This document shows positions 27,529 through 37,431 of a stretch of 64,000 nt of DNA, piece after piece. Position 1 is the stretch's first letter; each line of letters begins with the position of its first letter. Source of the DNA: JADKAC01 sp964492065 (GTDB lineage Bacteria > Bacteroidota > Bacteroidia > Chitinophagales > BACL12); contig CAZBHH010000012.1 of the NCBI GenBank assembly GCA_964492065.1, positions 14,285 through 78,284 on the forward strand, read 5' to 3'. The notes beneath the pieces are model-generated. The model was not told where the DNA came from. It saw only the letters and a program-made list of their open reading frames with translations, and did not search any database. A program made the translations under genes and the position numbers.

Positions 27529-27676
27529 TATCAAACCCGGCGAATTGACAATTTTCAGACTTCATAATTGAGAACTTTCTCACAGGTCAACACTGCATTG
27601 GATCCCGACTTTTTCCAACCGGATACCCGTGGTTCTCATTTAACGAGCGTTAAACTGCAAACTACATCCCAACAAC

Positions 27677-28381
27677 TCAGGCGTGCACCGGATCGACAAA
27701 CTTATATCCCACGCCGCGGATGGAGTGAAAATAGACCGGGTTTTTCGGATCTTCTTCAAAGTACTTCCTGAATGCGAGAATAAAATTATCAATAGTGCGG
27801 GTGGATGGATACACATCGTAACCCCAAACGGTTTGCAGAATATGCTGTCGTGACACCACTTCATTTTTCCGGTCTATAAGCAGCTTCATGAGTTTTAATT
27901 CCTTATTGGTAAGTTTCAGGTTTCCCCGAACTCCCTGCGCTTCATAGGTTACGAAATTTACGATATTGTTGCCGAAGTGATATTCGTTCAGTTCATCGTT
28001 GGCGCCGGTGGTTTTCTGGCTGCGCTTTATCAATATTTTCACACGCAACAGCAATTCTTCAAGGTTGAACGGCTTGGTCATGTAGTCATCGCCGCCGGTC
28101 TTTAGACCTTTAATCTTATCCTGTGCCGTATCCTTGGCGGTGAGAAATAATATCGGGGTATCGGCATCTTCCAGCCGCAGTTGTTCACACACATCATACC
28201 CGTCCATTTCGGGAAGCATCACATCGAGGATAACCAGATTGATGCGCTGTTCCCTGAATGTCTTTATCGCTTTGGCGCCATCGGCGACGGCCACGATTTC
28301 ATAACCTTCCAGTTCCAGGTTTAATTTCAGGTTTTCACGGATGTGGTCTTCATCTTCGACAATCAGAATGCGGTATAACAT
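27677..28381 (-). CDS. OmpR-family response regulator
   Basis: A 234-residue two-domain regulator. The receiver domain (1-120) has the acidic pair EDED near residue 9, the phosphoacceptor Asp in LVILDVMLPEMDG and the Lys in TKPFNLEELL. The C-terminal winged-helix Trans_reg_C domain (~140-230) ends RGVGYKF. It is the partner expected for the histidine kinase gene 90 bases upstream on the same strand. Targets are unknown. Confidence 0.93.
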   Translation of the reverse strand: MLYRILIVEDEDHIRENLKLNLELEGYEIVAVADGAKAIKTFREQRINLVILDVMLPEMDGYDVCEQLRLEDADTPILFLTAKDTAQDKIKGLKTGGDDYMTKPFNLEELLLRVKILIKRSQKTTGANDELNEYHFGNNIVNFVTYEAQGVRGNLKLTNKELKLMKLLIDRKNEVVSRQHILQTVWGYDVYPSTRTIDNFILAFRKYFEEDPKNPVYFHSIRGVGYKFVDPVHA

Positions 28382-28471
28382 ACGCTTTGGTTTTAAATGG
28401 AAATAACGCAGTAAAAATACGGTTTGATTAATGATTTAGTTTGTCATCATTGTCATGTATTTGTTATATAA

Positions 28472-29467
28472 TCAGGATACCAGCGGCAATTGTATTTCAA
28501 ATACAGTTCCTGTTGGCTTATTATCGCTCACCCTGATTGTGCCCTTATGAATCATCACCACTTGTTTGACTATAAACAATCCCAGGCCGGTGCCTTTGGT
28601 TGACCTGGTTTCCTCGCTGCCTATGCGGTAAAACCGGTCGAATATTTTCGTCTTTTCTTTGTCGGCAATGCCGATTCCGGTATCGGAGATTGTGCAGACG
28701 CAATGGTGATCGTCGGATGTCAACCGCACGCCGATAGTCGATTGCGCTTGCGAATATTTATACGCATTTTCCAACAGATTATTAAAGGCCGATGCCAGTG
28801 AAAACCTGTCGCCGTTTACGTACACATCTTCCTGGATATCGACGACAAAGCGGCGTACATCCATATACTTGCGCTGAAACCTGCCTGTGGATTCCTTCAG
28901 CAATTCCGATATGTTTACCGCATCCGAATCCCACGCCAGGTTGCTGCTGTCTATTTTGGATGCGAGCAGAATGTTTTCCACCAGTGACTCCAACCTGTCG
29001 ATATCGTCTAAAGAAATTGCCACGAGCCGCTGCACTTTCTGCATTTCCAGGTTGTGTTTATGCATGGTTTGCATAGACAGTTTCAGCGATGCGAGTGGCG
29101 ATTTAAACTCGTGGGTAATTGACAACAGGAAGTTATTCTGTTGCTGCGTCAGCCGTATCTCTTCCTGGAATGTATTGCGTATGCGGATAAACCCCAAAGT
29201 AATCAGCGTAATAAAAATCACCCCTTCGCCCAGGAGCATATACTGTTTGCGCAGATAATCGGTATGGATTTTTTTATACAGCGGCGTATCGAAAAAATCG
29301 TCGGCGGCATTGCCCTGCATAATAAATTCCGCCTGGTCTTTTGCAATCAATGACCTGTAATTCTCGCGGTTGTTATCCTGCAAAATATACATCCACCAAG
29401 CGAAGGAGGCAATGACATACACGAATACCACCACGAAAAACATTCCGTATTTAAATCGAAATCGCAT
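28472..29467 (-). CDS. Sensor histidine kinase
   Basis: A 331-residue kinase. Two membrane segments (~8-30 and ~75-95) flank a short periplasmic loop of about 45 residues. HisKA has the phosphoacceptor His in SITHEFKSPLASL. HATPase_c shows the N box NLLENAYKYS, the G1 box DTGIGI and the G2 box GTGLGLFIV. No HAMP or PAS is evident, so sensing is probably by the small periplasmic loop or the membrane. Forms a two-component pair with the OmpR-type regulator downstream; the NtrY-like kinase upstream is on the same strand, 58 bases away. Confidence 0.93.
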   Translation of the reverse strand: MRFRFKYGMFFVVVFVYVIASFAWWMYILQDNNRENYRSLIAKDQAEFIMQGNAADDFFDTPLYKKIHTDYLRKQYMLLGEGVIFITLITLGFIRIRNTFQEEIRLTQQQNNFLLSITHEFKSPLASLKLSMQTMHKHNLEMQKVQRLVAISLDDIDRLESLVENILLASKIDSSNLAWDSDAVNISELLKESTGRFQRKYMDVRRFVVDIQEDVYVNGDRFSLASAFNNLLENAYKYSQAQSTIGVRLTSDDHHCVCTISDTGIGIADKEKTKIFDRFYRIGSEETRSTKGTGLGLFIVKQVVMIHKGTIRVSDNKPTGTVFEIQLPLVS

Positions 29468-29525
29468 TATTACAGGTTGTCCGTTTTTTGAATTTAGTAT
29501 ATATTTTTCCTGTTTGCATGAAATT

Positions 29526-32500
29526 TCAACTGTTTATTTTCATCAATGGCAGTTCGATAAAAAAGGTAGTGCCTTTATCTTCTTCTGTCTCAAACCATAT
29601 AAACCCGTTGGCGGACTCGACGATATTTTTCGTAATAGCCAGTCCGATTCCCATGCCCGAACTCTTAGTGGTAAAATTGGGTACAAATACTTTATCCCGG
29701 TAAGATTCGGGAATGCCCGCCCCGTTATCGCGAATGGATAACAGCGCCTTTCCCTCTTTTTGTTCCAGTGCAATTGCGATTAATCCTTCGGTGTCGTCGG
29801 GAATTGCCTGCAATGCATTCTTGAGAATATTGTTGAGCACCCGCACCATTTGATTTTTATCAGCCCACACCAGGAGGTCATTGCCAGGGAGATGCACATC
29901 CAACTGCACATTGGCGGTTTCATTAAATAATGCGGCAACATTGCGTATCACATCATTCAGGCAGACTTCTTCATTTTGCGTTTTAGGCATCACCGCGAAA
30001 TTTGAAAACTCGGAGGCGATAAACGACAAGTTATCGATTTGCTCCAGCAATGTCCTGGCCACTTTTTCGGTGAGTGGCGCAATATTATCCTGTCCTGACT
30101 GCAGCGCTCTCTGCAAATGCTGAATGCTCAGGCGCATCGGCGTCAGCGGGTTTTTGATTTCATGAGCCACCTGTTTTGCCATATCCCGCCATGCGCTCTC
30201 CCGCTCGGACCTTGCGAGCAGATTTGCGCTGTGCTCCAGCTCCTGCAACATCTTATTGTACTCGCTCACCAGTAAACCGATTTCATCGTTGTGCTGCCAG
30301 ACAACCGGTTCGTTCTTTGCGCCCAGTTTGATATTCTTAAACGTACCCGTTATAGCAGCCAGCGGGCGGGTAATGCTGCGGGAAACGAGGTAGGCAATAA
30401 TGCCGGCCATCACCAGCAGGATGACATACACGTTGATGAGCGCCACCAGGAAACTGGAAATCTCCTGGCGCAGGTTTTGTTCGGTGGCGAAGTACGGCAG
30501 GTTCAGGTAAAACAATACTTCGCCGCCATCGCTCAACACCGGCACATACGCCGATAAATACTTCAGGTTGCCGATATGCTCATTTTGGATATACCAGGTT
30601 TCTTTTTCACAGGTCATCTTAAAAAATGCCAGCGGGTTCATGTTTCTGGAAATGAGCCCGCGGTTAAAAATATCCGGTTGTGAAGATACCAACAGCACGC
30701 CGCCGGGCTCGTAGATATTAATATCCATATCGTGAATTTCCGAAAGCTCGTTGATGCGGTTGGAGACCCTGCGCAATGTCGCATCGCCATTGTTGCGGTT
30801 TTTATTTACGAGCCTGTTCTCATTGAGTACCAGGTCGAGGTTTGTCTGAACGGCTTCTATCTTTGTGAGTAATCCCTCCCGGTGTGATATATTGTACTGA
30901 TTGGTGATATAAATTACGGTTGCGACACCCAGCGTAACAAAAGCGAGAATAATCAGGCTGATTACCGACACATGGATTTTATTTTGCAGCGTCGTATCCA
31001 GCCACTTGTACACTTTTATTCTGCCGTTGAGCATTTTTACACCGACATCCACTCCCAACACGAGAAAAATAAACAGGAGGTAAAAGAAAAACAGAAATGA
31101 AAAATACGAAACCGGCTCCAGGATAGTCCTTTGCGGATCGGACACCACTACTTTTTTTATATCGTTCACCCGGTAGATCAGATGGTCGTAACCGTTAATT
31201 TCCTCTTCGGCAAATTCATCTTCCTTATCCACATAAAACACATCCATAATGGGATATGAATAAGCGCCGTATCGCTCTATCAGGTTATTGTTATAATAAA
31301 TGGCGTAGTTAAACTGGTTAAAACTTTCGGGCACTTTCAAATCATCGTCTATCAACAATTCGGGATACAGGCTCCTGCTGTTGTACCGGCGGGGAATCAA
31401 TTCTACAAACGCATTGACATGTTCCACTCTGCCCTGCGCAACCGGTATTTCGGCCAGGTAATAATAGTTGCCCGTATTATCGTTGATGAAATACAGGTTA
31501 GGCGAAGCGGTGTATTCGCCGTTGTACTCTATCGCTTCCCTGAGTTTATTGAATGCAGGCGACGTATTGGATGTTGAACTGAGCAGGGTATCCCCCTTGT
31601 AAATAAAAATATTGCTCTCGTACTTTTTAAAGTAACTCGTCTGCAATTCCTGTCGCAGTTGGTTCAGCAAACCCGGTTTAAACACTTTTTGCAACAAGCC
31701 CTGGCCAATCAGCTCTTCCGATGCATCGGAAGTCAACTGCAACGCCAGCCGCCTGCCGATTTCTGCCTGCTCCTCATTGAATAAATATTCGGTGAGCGCA
31801 TCTTTTTCAATAGATTTTTTAATGGCGTACAGCCGTTTGTTCTCTTCGGATTTCCTGGCGGTTGCCTTGCTGAACAACATGGCGCTGAATGCCGAGCTCA
31901 CCAGCAACCACAGCAGCAGCGATGGAAAAGACAGCAGCGGTATCCTGCGCATTTGCGTAAACAGGAATACGACGGCTACCAATGCGATTAACAATACAAA
32001 CTGATATTCTGCCGCACTGCGCATTATGGAGAGAATAACAGAGATGACGGCGGTGGGCAACAGTACCCAAAGAAAATAGCCGAAGCTGCGGTGTGATTTT
32101 CGCAACAGGTGCAGGCAGCGGAATGCTATCAACAACAAACTGAAGAACAGGATGGCTATTACCACAAAAGCGACCAGGCTAAAGAAATCCAGCGAGAAGA
32201 AGTTGTGAATATTAAAGGAGATGGATGAGTCCAGTATCATGCCGTTGAAAATATGCACGAACAACCAGGCCGTCGTTATAAACAGCAACGCCCCGATAAT
32301 TTTATTGATCACCGTAGGCTTTATCAATGGAAAGCGCCTGTAGAGGAATATTGCAAATGCGAAAAACAGCAGTGTCTTTATCACCAATTCGCCGAGGGAA
32401 GTGGCAATACCGGCGGATGCGTAGTGATGGGAATTAAATAACTCCAACTGCATGAACAGCGATGGATAAAATACGGATTTAATAATAAAAAAGATTACCG

Positions 32501-33245
32501 ACAGGGCGGCGGCAAATAATACAGTTACAAGACCTTTGCCCCACATGCCGGTGAGATACAAAGCGACATCGAACAACAAGATGATGCAGATGACGCCCAT
32601 TACCAGGAAGCTGATATAGAGCAATGCAGGGAAATGCGTTATGACAGGGCTGGCGGAGTCTTCGGAAATATAAAAAATTACGGCGCCCGACAGGTCGTGT
32701 ACCGGGAATGTGGAGTCCGAAGGGCGTATCCCAATATCCAGGTTAGAAGGAACGTGCAGCCCTTCAGATTTGATATTGGTCAGATACTTGTTGTGTATGC
32801 CGTATTCGAATTGGATGGGCAGAAACCCAATGGTGCTGATACCCGAGTTGCCGAAATCATGGCGGAACAACACATAACTGCCGTTGGATTCGGTGATGAG
32901 CAGCGGCGCCATACCGGCATTGATTTTTGCCTGTACGGGAATTATACTGTTGTTGGTCCACATTACGGCAGAATCATTTTGAAAAATGACTATACCGTAT
33001 GGCAGGTCTGCAAATTTTTTAAACTCATCAAAGGTGTAGGAATCGGTGAGTAATTTACTCACCATCACCTCATCGGTAATGTGAGAGCGAATGTCCGACT
33101 CGATTGCACATAATTCCGCTTCGATATGCGCCGCCTGCACCCAGGGTTTTACCGAAAGCATGCCGTGGCGATAGGTCCACACCGACGCTACGCATGCCAG
33201 AATGAATAACAGGATCAGTAAAACGTATTTGTACGAAATCTTCAA
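29526..33245 (-). CDS. Large NtrY-like membrane histidine kinase
   Basis: A 1239-residue kinase. TM1 is at ~7-25, followed by a ~180-residue extracytoplasmic domain. Then come about seven hydrophobic helices (~205-450), a second extracytoplasmic domain (~470-735), two TMs around 740-800, and a third, Cache-like domain ending with a TM near 985. A HAMP, a HisKA with His in QVAHEIKNPLTPMRLS, and HATPase_c (N box NNILKNALQAIPD, G boxes DNGAGI and GMGIGLAIT) form the C-terminus. HEIKNPLTP is the NtrY-type motif. No dedicated response regulator is adjacent; the regulator at 27677 could be shared. Unusually many sensor regions for one kinase. Confidence 0.88.
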   Translation of the reverse strand: MKISYKYVLLILLFILACVASVWTYRHGMLSVKPWVQAAHIEAELCAIESDIRSHITDEVMVSKLLTDSYTFDEFKKFADLPYGIVIFQNDSAVMWTNNSIIPVQAKINAGMAPLLITESNGSYVLFRHDFGNSGISTIGFLPIQFEYGIHNKYLTNIKSEGLHVPSNLDIGIRPSDSTFPVHDLSGAVIFYISEDSASPVITHFPALLYISFLVMGVICIILLFDVALYLTGMWGKGLVTVLFAAALSVIFFIIKSVFYPSLFMQLELFNSHHYASAGIATSLGELVIKTLLFFAFAIFLYRRFPLIKPTVINKIIGALLFITTAWLFVHIFNGMILDSSISFNIHNFFSLDFFSLVAFVVIAILFFSLLLIAFRCLHLLRKSHRSFGYFLWVLLPTAVISVILSIMRSAAEYQFVLLIALVAVVFLFTQMRRIPLLSFPSLLLWLLVSSAFSAMLFSKATARKSEENKRLYAIKKSIEKDALTEYLFNEEQAEIGRRLALQLTSDASEELIGQGLLQKVFKPGLLNQLRQELQTSYFKKYESNIFIYKGDTLLSSTSNTSPAFNKLREAIEYNGEYTASPNLYFINDNTGNYYYLAEIPVAQGRVEHVNAFVELIPRRYNSRSLYPELLIDDDLKVPESFNQFNYAIYYNNNLIERYGAYSYPIMDVFYVDKEDEFAEEEINGYDHLIYRVNDIKKVVVSDPQRTILEPVSYFSFLFFFYLLFIFLVLGVDVGVKMLNGRIKVYKWLDTTLQNKIHVSVISLIILAFVTLGVATVIYITNQYNISHREGLLTKIEAVQTNLDLVLNENRLVNKNRNNGDATLRRVSNRINELSEIHDMDINIYEPGGVLLVSSQPDIFNRGLISRNMNPLAFFKMTCEKETWYIQNEHIGNLKYLSAYVPVLSDGGEVLFYLNLPYFATEQNLRQEISSFLVALINVYVILLVMAGIIAYLVSRSITRPLAAITGTFKNIKLGAKNEPVVWQHNDEIGLLVSEYNKMLQELEHSANLLARSERESAWRDMAKQVAHEIKNPLTPMRLSIQHLQRALQSGQDNIAPLTEKVARTLLEQIDNLSFIASEFSNFAVMPKTQNEEVCLNDVIRNVAALFNETANVQLDVHLPGNDLLVWADKNQMVRVLNNILKNALQAIPDDTEGLIAIALEQKEGKALLSIRDNGAGIPESYRDKVFVPNFTTKSSGMGIGLAITKNIVESANGFIWFETEEDKGTTFFIELPLMKINS

Positions 33246-33378
33246 ACCCGGAATTTCTTATTTTCAAAACTATTTGTTCCCGACATAAAACTAAAGATAG
33301 ACGGATTCTAAACAATAATTGTGCTTGTAATTTCAAAATTAAGTTTTATTATTAGGTGTTAATTAAACCAACTTGCTT

Positions 33379-36300
33379 ATGAAATACCTTTACGCACTAT
33401 TTGTTATCCTTCTGATTTGCAATTTTTCGCAATTGCAAGCGCAAAACACAAGAACAGTAACCGGCACGGTCACGGATGCCGACAATAATGAAACACTGCC
33501 CGGAGTTGCTATTTTCACAAAGGAAGATCACAGCATCGGCACTGTAGCGGATATGGATGGCAAATTCAAAATAGATGTGCCCGTCGCCACTACGGCCTTA
33601 ATATTCCGTATTGTGGGTTATGCGGAAACAGAAATCGCCTTAGGCAGTTCCAATGTCCTGAGCGTACGGTTAAAACCCGAAAACCAGAATTTAGATGCCG
33701 TGGTAATCAGCGCTTCCCGGAAGTCTGAAAAAATTTTAGATGCGCCGGCATCCATAAGCCTGGTTACCACCAAACAAATTGAAAACACCGTTGCCATCAC
33801 GCCGACTTCCAATTTGAAGGGCGTTCCCGGCGTGGACATTATCAATATGGGACTGGTGCAGACCAGCGTAGTGACCCGGGGTTTCAATAATATTTTCGGC
33901 GGTTCGCTGCTCACGATGGTGGACAACCGGTATGCCGCCGTTCCATCGCTGCGGGTAAACGTCAATATGTTTATTCCGACCGACAATACAGACCTCGAAC
34001 GCATCGAGGTACTGCGTGGTCCCGCATCGGCGCTCTATGGACCGAACTGTGCCAACGGGGTATTGCACATGATTACCAAATCGCCGCTGCAACAGGAGAA
34101 GAAGTTTCTGACCACCGTCAGCCTCGGCGGCGGTTTCCGCGGCAAGATCGAGGATACCATCGCCATTGCAAATCCTATTGACCCGGCCACCGGATCGGTC
34201 TTTGCGGATTACACACCCGAATTCGACTACGAAAATATCGGCGATAGAATGATGTACTCCATGGCTTTGCGGCACAGCGGTAAAGTGTCCGAAAAATTCG
34301 GCTATAAAATTTTGGGCACTTATTTTTCTGGTACCGACTGGAAATACGACGACCCGCTCGAACCGCTGTATATTATGAAGGGCAAGCAAACCACCAATGG
34401 CCGCGAAACTGTGGGTGACAGCATACTGAATACCCGCGACTACTCCATCAATAAAATCGGTTTGGATGTGCGGCTCGATTTCAGTCCGAAGGAAGATATG
34501 CAGTTAATATTCGCCTCCGGCATGACTGAAAACAACACGCTGGAGATGACCGGTATCGGCGCCGGCCAGGGCCTTAACTGGAAATACTATTACAGCCAGT
34601 TGCGCTTCAGTTATAAAAATTTGTTTGCCCAGGTATTCTTGAACGGAAGTAATTCGGGCGACACGTATTTGCTGCGCACCGGCGATTTGATTACCGACCG
34701 CTCCAAACTCGTAGCCGGACAGGTGCAATACGCATCAACGGTAATGAATGATAAACTGAACCTCATCTACGGCCTGGATATGATCCTTACCCGGCCCAAT
34801 ACCGATTACACCATTAACGGACGCAATGAAGACGACGACAACATCAACGAATTCGGCGCCTACCTGCAGGGCGACTATCGCCTGAACGAAAAGTGGCAGT
34901 TCATCGCAGCGCTGCGTGGCGACTACCACAATTTTGTGGAAGACATTTTCTTTTCGCCACGTGCAGCAGTCATTTACAAAGCCGACTCCCGCAATACATT
35001 CCGGCTGACTTTTAACCGTGCTTACAGTGCGCCTTCCAGCAACAACCTGAACCTGGACATTCTGCAGATTGCCGATTTAGGCGACCTCGGTATGTTAGGC
35101 CAGGGATTATTCGGATTGGATTATTTACCCGCTATCGGTGTGAGGGCAAGCGGTAACCGGCAGGGCTTTACCTTCGCTTACGACGACAACGGGTTGCCGA
35201 TGTGGCATTCGCCGTTTTCTGAAGCAATCGGCGGTATGCAGAACGATTATTACTCACTCGGCGGCAGCAGCGATTTAAACGATATTACATGGGACATGGG
35301 TATGGAGTTATTATTACAGGGATTTGCCGATGCCACAGGCCTGCCGCTTGTTCAGGTGAAACTATTATTCGGGCCACTACTTCCGGATGATATTTCCGGC
35401 GTATCCAACGTATTGCGCCTGCTCAACCTCACCACTGCCGAATTCGATCTCATCGACCCGTCGAATGTACAGGATTACGGCACGATACTGAACTCCGCAA
35501 CTACCACACTGGAGGCGGGATGGAAAGGTGGGTTGCTCGACGATAAACTGTTTGTCACCCTCGACGCATATACAACCACGATTTACGATTATGTAAGCCC
35601 GCTGACAAATATTACGCCCAACGTGTTTCTCGACCCCGAAACGCTTGCCGGAAATATCGCCCCGCTCATCACGGCGGCTTATACCGATCCAACTAATTCC
35701 ATTGCCGCCGGTATCCTGGACGATAAACTGGGCGATGGCAGCCCGGGCAGCGGCTTGGCGCCGTTTATTGAAACGGTGGTGGGCGCCGGCGCCGCCGTGC
35801 CGATGGGAACTGTTGTCCCCACCCAATTCGACGACGCCTCCATTTATGTCACCTATGTAAATCTCGGCGATATCACCGTGTTTGGCGCTGACTTCGGAGC
35901 TACCTATTACGCCACCGACGACCTCACATTTTCATTGGGGTATTCGTGGGTTAATAAAGATTCCATACCTTTGGAAGGAGCGCAATTGGGATATGTGGGC
36001 TTGAATGCACCTAAAAACAAGGTCGCCATCAAAGGAACTTATACTATTAATCCCATCCATATGAACGTGGGTCTCACATTCAGATATCAGGATAGTTTCC
36101 CGGCAAATTCCGGCGCCTACGTAGGTACCGTAGAGGCGAACCACGATTTGGACCTCACGCTCAATTATATGCCGCCATGGTGGGAGAATTCGATGTTCTC
36201 GCTCGTAGTAATGAATCTATACAATCACGAACAGCAATACTTCGTCGGCGCTCCTGAAATCGGCAGGAGTATGTTTGTCAAGGTGATGAAAACGTTTTGA
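33379..36300 (+). CDS. TonB-dependent outer membrane receptor
   Basis: Start placed at the ATG 33379; the frame also opens at a TTG six bases earlier. About 973 residues. A signal peptide ends near LQAQ. Then follow a carboxypeptidase-regulatory-like domain (RTVTGTVTDADNNETLPGVA, to about 105), the plug domain (~115-230, with LERIEVLRGPASALYGPNC), and a 22-strand-type barrel whose last strand ends MFVKVMKTF with C-terminal Phe. It imports an unknown ligand with TonB/ExbBD energy. No SusD-like lipoprotein follows, so it is not a Sus pair; no iron-box was identified. The barrel contains long loops (around residues 560-700). A strong terminator follows. Confidence 0.93.
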   Translation: MKYLYALFVILLICNFSQLQAQNTRTVTGTVTDADNNETLPGVAIFTKEDHSIGTVADMDGKFKIDVPVATTALIFRIVGYAETEIALGSSNVLSVRLKPENQNLDAVVISASRKSEKILDAPASISLVTTKQIENTVAITPTSNLKGVPGVDIINMGLVQTSVVTRGFNNIFGGSLLTMVDNRYAAVPSLRVNVNMFIPTDNTDLERIEVLRGPASALYGPNCANGVLHMITKSPLQQEKKFLTTVSLGGGFRGKIEDTIAIANPIDPATGSVFADYTPEFDYENIGDRMMYSMALRHSGKVSEKFGYKILGTYFSGTDWKYDDPLEPLYIMKGKQTTNGRETVGDSILNTRDYSINKIGLDVRLDFSPKEDMQLIFASGMTENNTLEMTGIGAGQGLNWKYYYSQLRFSYKNLFAQVFLNGSNSGDTYLLRTGDLITDRSKLVAGQVQYASTVMNDKLNLIYGLDMILTRPNTDYTINGRNEDDDNINEFGAYLQGDYRLNEKWQFIAALRGDYHNFVEDIFFSPRAAVIYKADSRNTFRLTFNRAYSAPSSNNLNLDILQIADLGDLGMLGQGLFGLDYLPAIGVRASGNRQGFTFAYDDNGLPMWHSPFSEAIGGMQNDYYSLGGSSDLNDITWDMGMELLLQGFADATGLPLVQVKLLFGPLLPDDISGVSNVLRLLNLTTAEFDLIDPSNVQDYGTILNSATTTLEAGWKGGLLDDKLFVTLDAYTTTIYDYVSPLTNITPNVFLDPETLAGNIAPLITAAYTDPTNSIAAGILDDKLGDGSPGSGLAPFIETVVGAGAAVPMGTVVPTQFDDASIYVTYVNLGDITVFGADFGATYYATDDLTFSLGYSWVNKDSIPLEGAQLGYVGLNAPKNKVAIKGTYTINPIHMNVGLTFRYQDSFPANSGAYVGTVEANHDLDLTLNYMPPWWENSMFSLVVMNLYNHEQQYFVGAPEIGRSMFVKVMKTF

Positions 36301-36320
36301 TGTTTGGCACACTCAAAGTT

Positions 36321-36359
36321 GCGCCTTTTGGGAGAAATCCCGAAAGGCGCTTTTGTTTT
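36321..36359 (+). terminator. Intrinsic terminator of the TonB receptor gene
   Basis: A 13-bp stem GCGCCTTTTGGGA/TCCCGAAAGGCGC with one T:G pair, closed by GAAA, then TTTTGTTTT. It lies 21 bases past the stop, in the convergent space before mazG. Confidence 0.88.
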
Positions 36360-36371
36360 GCGCTGTGCACA

Positions 36372-37151
36372 TCAACTGTGCTTCGCTTCATTCCAGAAGG
36401 CATCCATTTCCTCCAATGTCATATCCTTTAAATTGCGGCGCTGCGCCCTCGCTTTTTCTTCGATGTATTGAAAGCGTTTGATAAATTTCAGATTGGTCAA
36501 TTCCAATGCGTGTTCGGGATCCACTTTGATAAAGCGTGCCAGATTGATCAGCGAAAACAATAAGTCGCCAAATTCCTCTTCTAATTTCCCGGGATTGGGA
36601 TTTTCGCTCAGCGCTATTTCCTTAAATTCGAGCAATTCCTCATCCACTTTTTGATATACCTGAGCGGTATGTTGCCACTCGAATTTCACCTGTGCCGCTT
36701 TCTCCTGGATGCGCAGCGCCTTAATCATGGCGGGCAGTGATTTCGGGACACCCTGCAGAATGGATTTTTTACCCTCTTTCAACTTCAACTGCTCCCAGTT
36801 TTTTTTCACTTCTTCTTCATCGGCTACTTGCACATCGCCGTAGATATGCGGATGGCGGTGAATGAGTTTTTCGCACTGCGCATGGATGACATCGGCAATG
36901 TCATACGCTTGTTCTTCTCCGGCAATTTTCGAGTAAAACAGGATATGCAGGAACAGGTCGCCCAACTCTTCCTTCATGCCGTTAAAATCGGATGCGGTAA
37001 TCGCATCAGCCAGTTCATAGGTTTCCTCGATAGTGAGATTGCGCAATGTGTGAATGGTTTGTTTTCTATCCCATGGGCATTGTGCCCGCAGGTCGTCCAT
37101 TATGGCGAGCAATCTCTCAAAGGCCTGTTTTTTCTCTTCTGTGGTATGCAT
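36372..37151 (-). CDS. mazG: Nucleoside triphosphate pyrophosphohydrolase MazG
   Basis: A 259-residue full-length MazG with two MazG folds. The first has CPWDRKQTIHTLRNLTIEETYEL and KEELGDLFLH; the second has EEFGDLLFSLINLARF. The EExxE/ExxD motifs bind Mg2+. The enzyme hydrolyses NTPs and abnormal nucleotides to NMP and pyrophosphate, and in E. coli lowers ppGpp. The nearby membrane pyrophosphatase (50014) could reclaim energy from pyrophosphate, but that link is speculative. Convergent with the TonB receptor gene. Confidence 0.94.
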   Translation of the reverse strand: MHTTEEKKQAFERLLAIMDDLRAQCPWDRKQTIHTLRNLTIEETYELADAITASDFNGMKEELGDLFLHILFYSKIAGEEQAYDIADVIHAQCEKLIHRHPHIYGDVQVADEEEVKKNWEQLKLKEGKKSILQGVPKSLPAMIKALRIQEKAAQVKFEWQHTAQVYQKVDEELLEFKEIALSENPNPGKLEEEFGDLLFSLINLARFIKVDPEHALELTNLKFIKRFQYIEEKARAQRRNLKDMTLEEMDAFWNEAKHS

Positions 37152-37233
37152 AGCTGAACTTTAAAATTAATGGCTTGTTACATAAATATACGTGAAACCC
37201 GGATTGTTTTTAAATTTGTAAAAATTACGGAAC

Positions 37234-37431
37234 GTGGATACTTTACTTTACACCATACTATTGATTGGCGCTGCCATTTTCCTGTTTTCAATCCGCATCA
37301 TATTCGTAAAGGGCAGCGAGTTCCGCGGTTCGTGTTCCAGCAATAATCCCATGCTGAAAAATGAAATCGGCGAATGTACGGTATGCGGCCGGAAGGCGGG
37401 CGAACCTTGTGGCGATCCGGGAAAAGCCTGA
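37234..37431 (+). CDS. Small four-cysteine membrane protein, NqrM-like candidate
   Basis: A 65-residue protein from a GTG at 37234. Residues 4-24 form one transmembrane helix. The tail carries Cys34 in RGSC, Cys48 and Cys51 in ECTVC, and Cys59 in EPC. NqrM (DUF539), needed for maturation of Na+-NQR in Vibrio, has the same plan: one TM helix, a GSC motif and three more conserved Cys. This gene ends one base from the end of apbE, which closes the nqr gene set on the other strand. I infer an NqrM-like role, probably iron delivery to NqrD/E; the sequence similarity outside the Cys pattern is weak. Confidence 0.6.
   Translation: MDTLLYTILLIGAAIFLFSIRIIFVKGSEFRGSCSSNNPMLKNEIGECTVCGRKAGEPCGDPGKA

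Noticed and set aside
29526..29773. Short frames inside the NtrY-like kinase
   Set aside because: They are other-frame shadows of the kinase ATPase domain.
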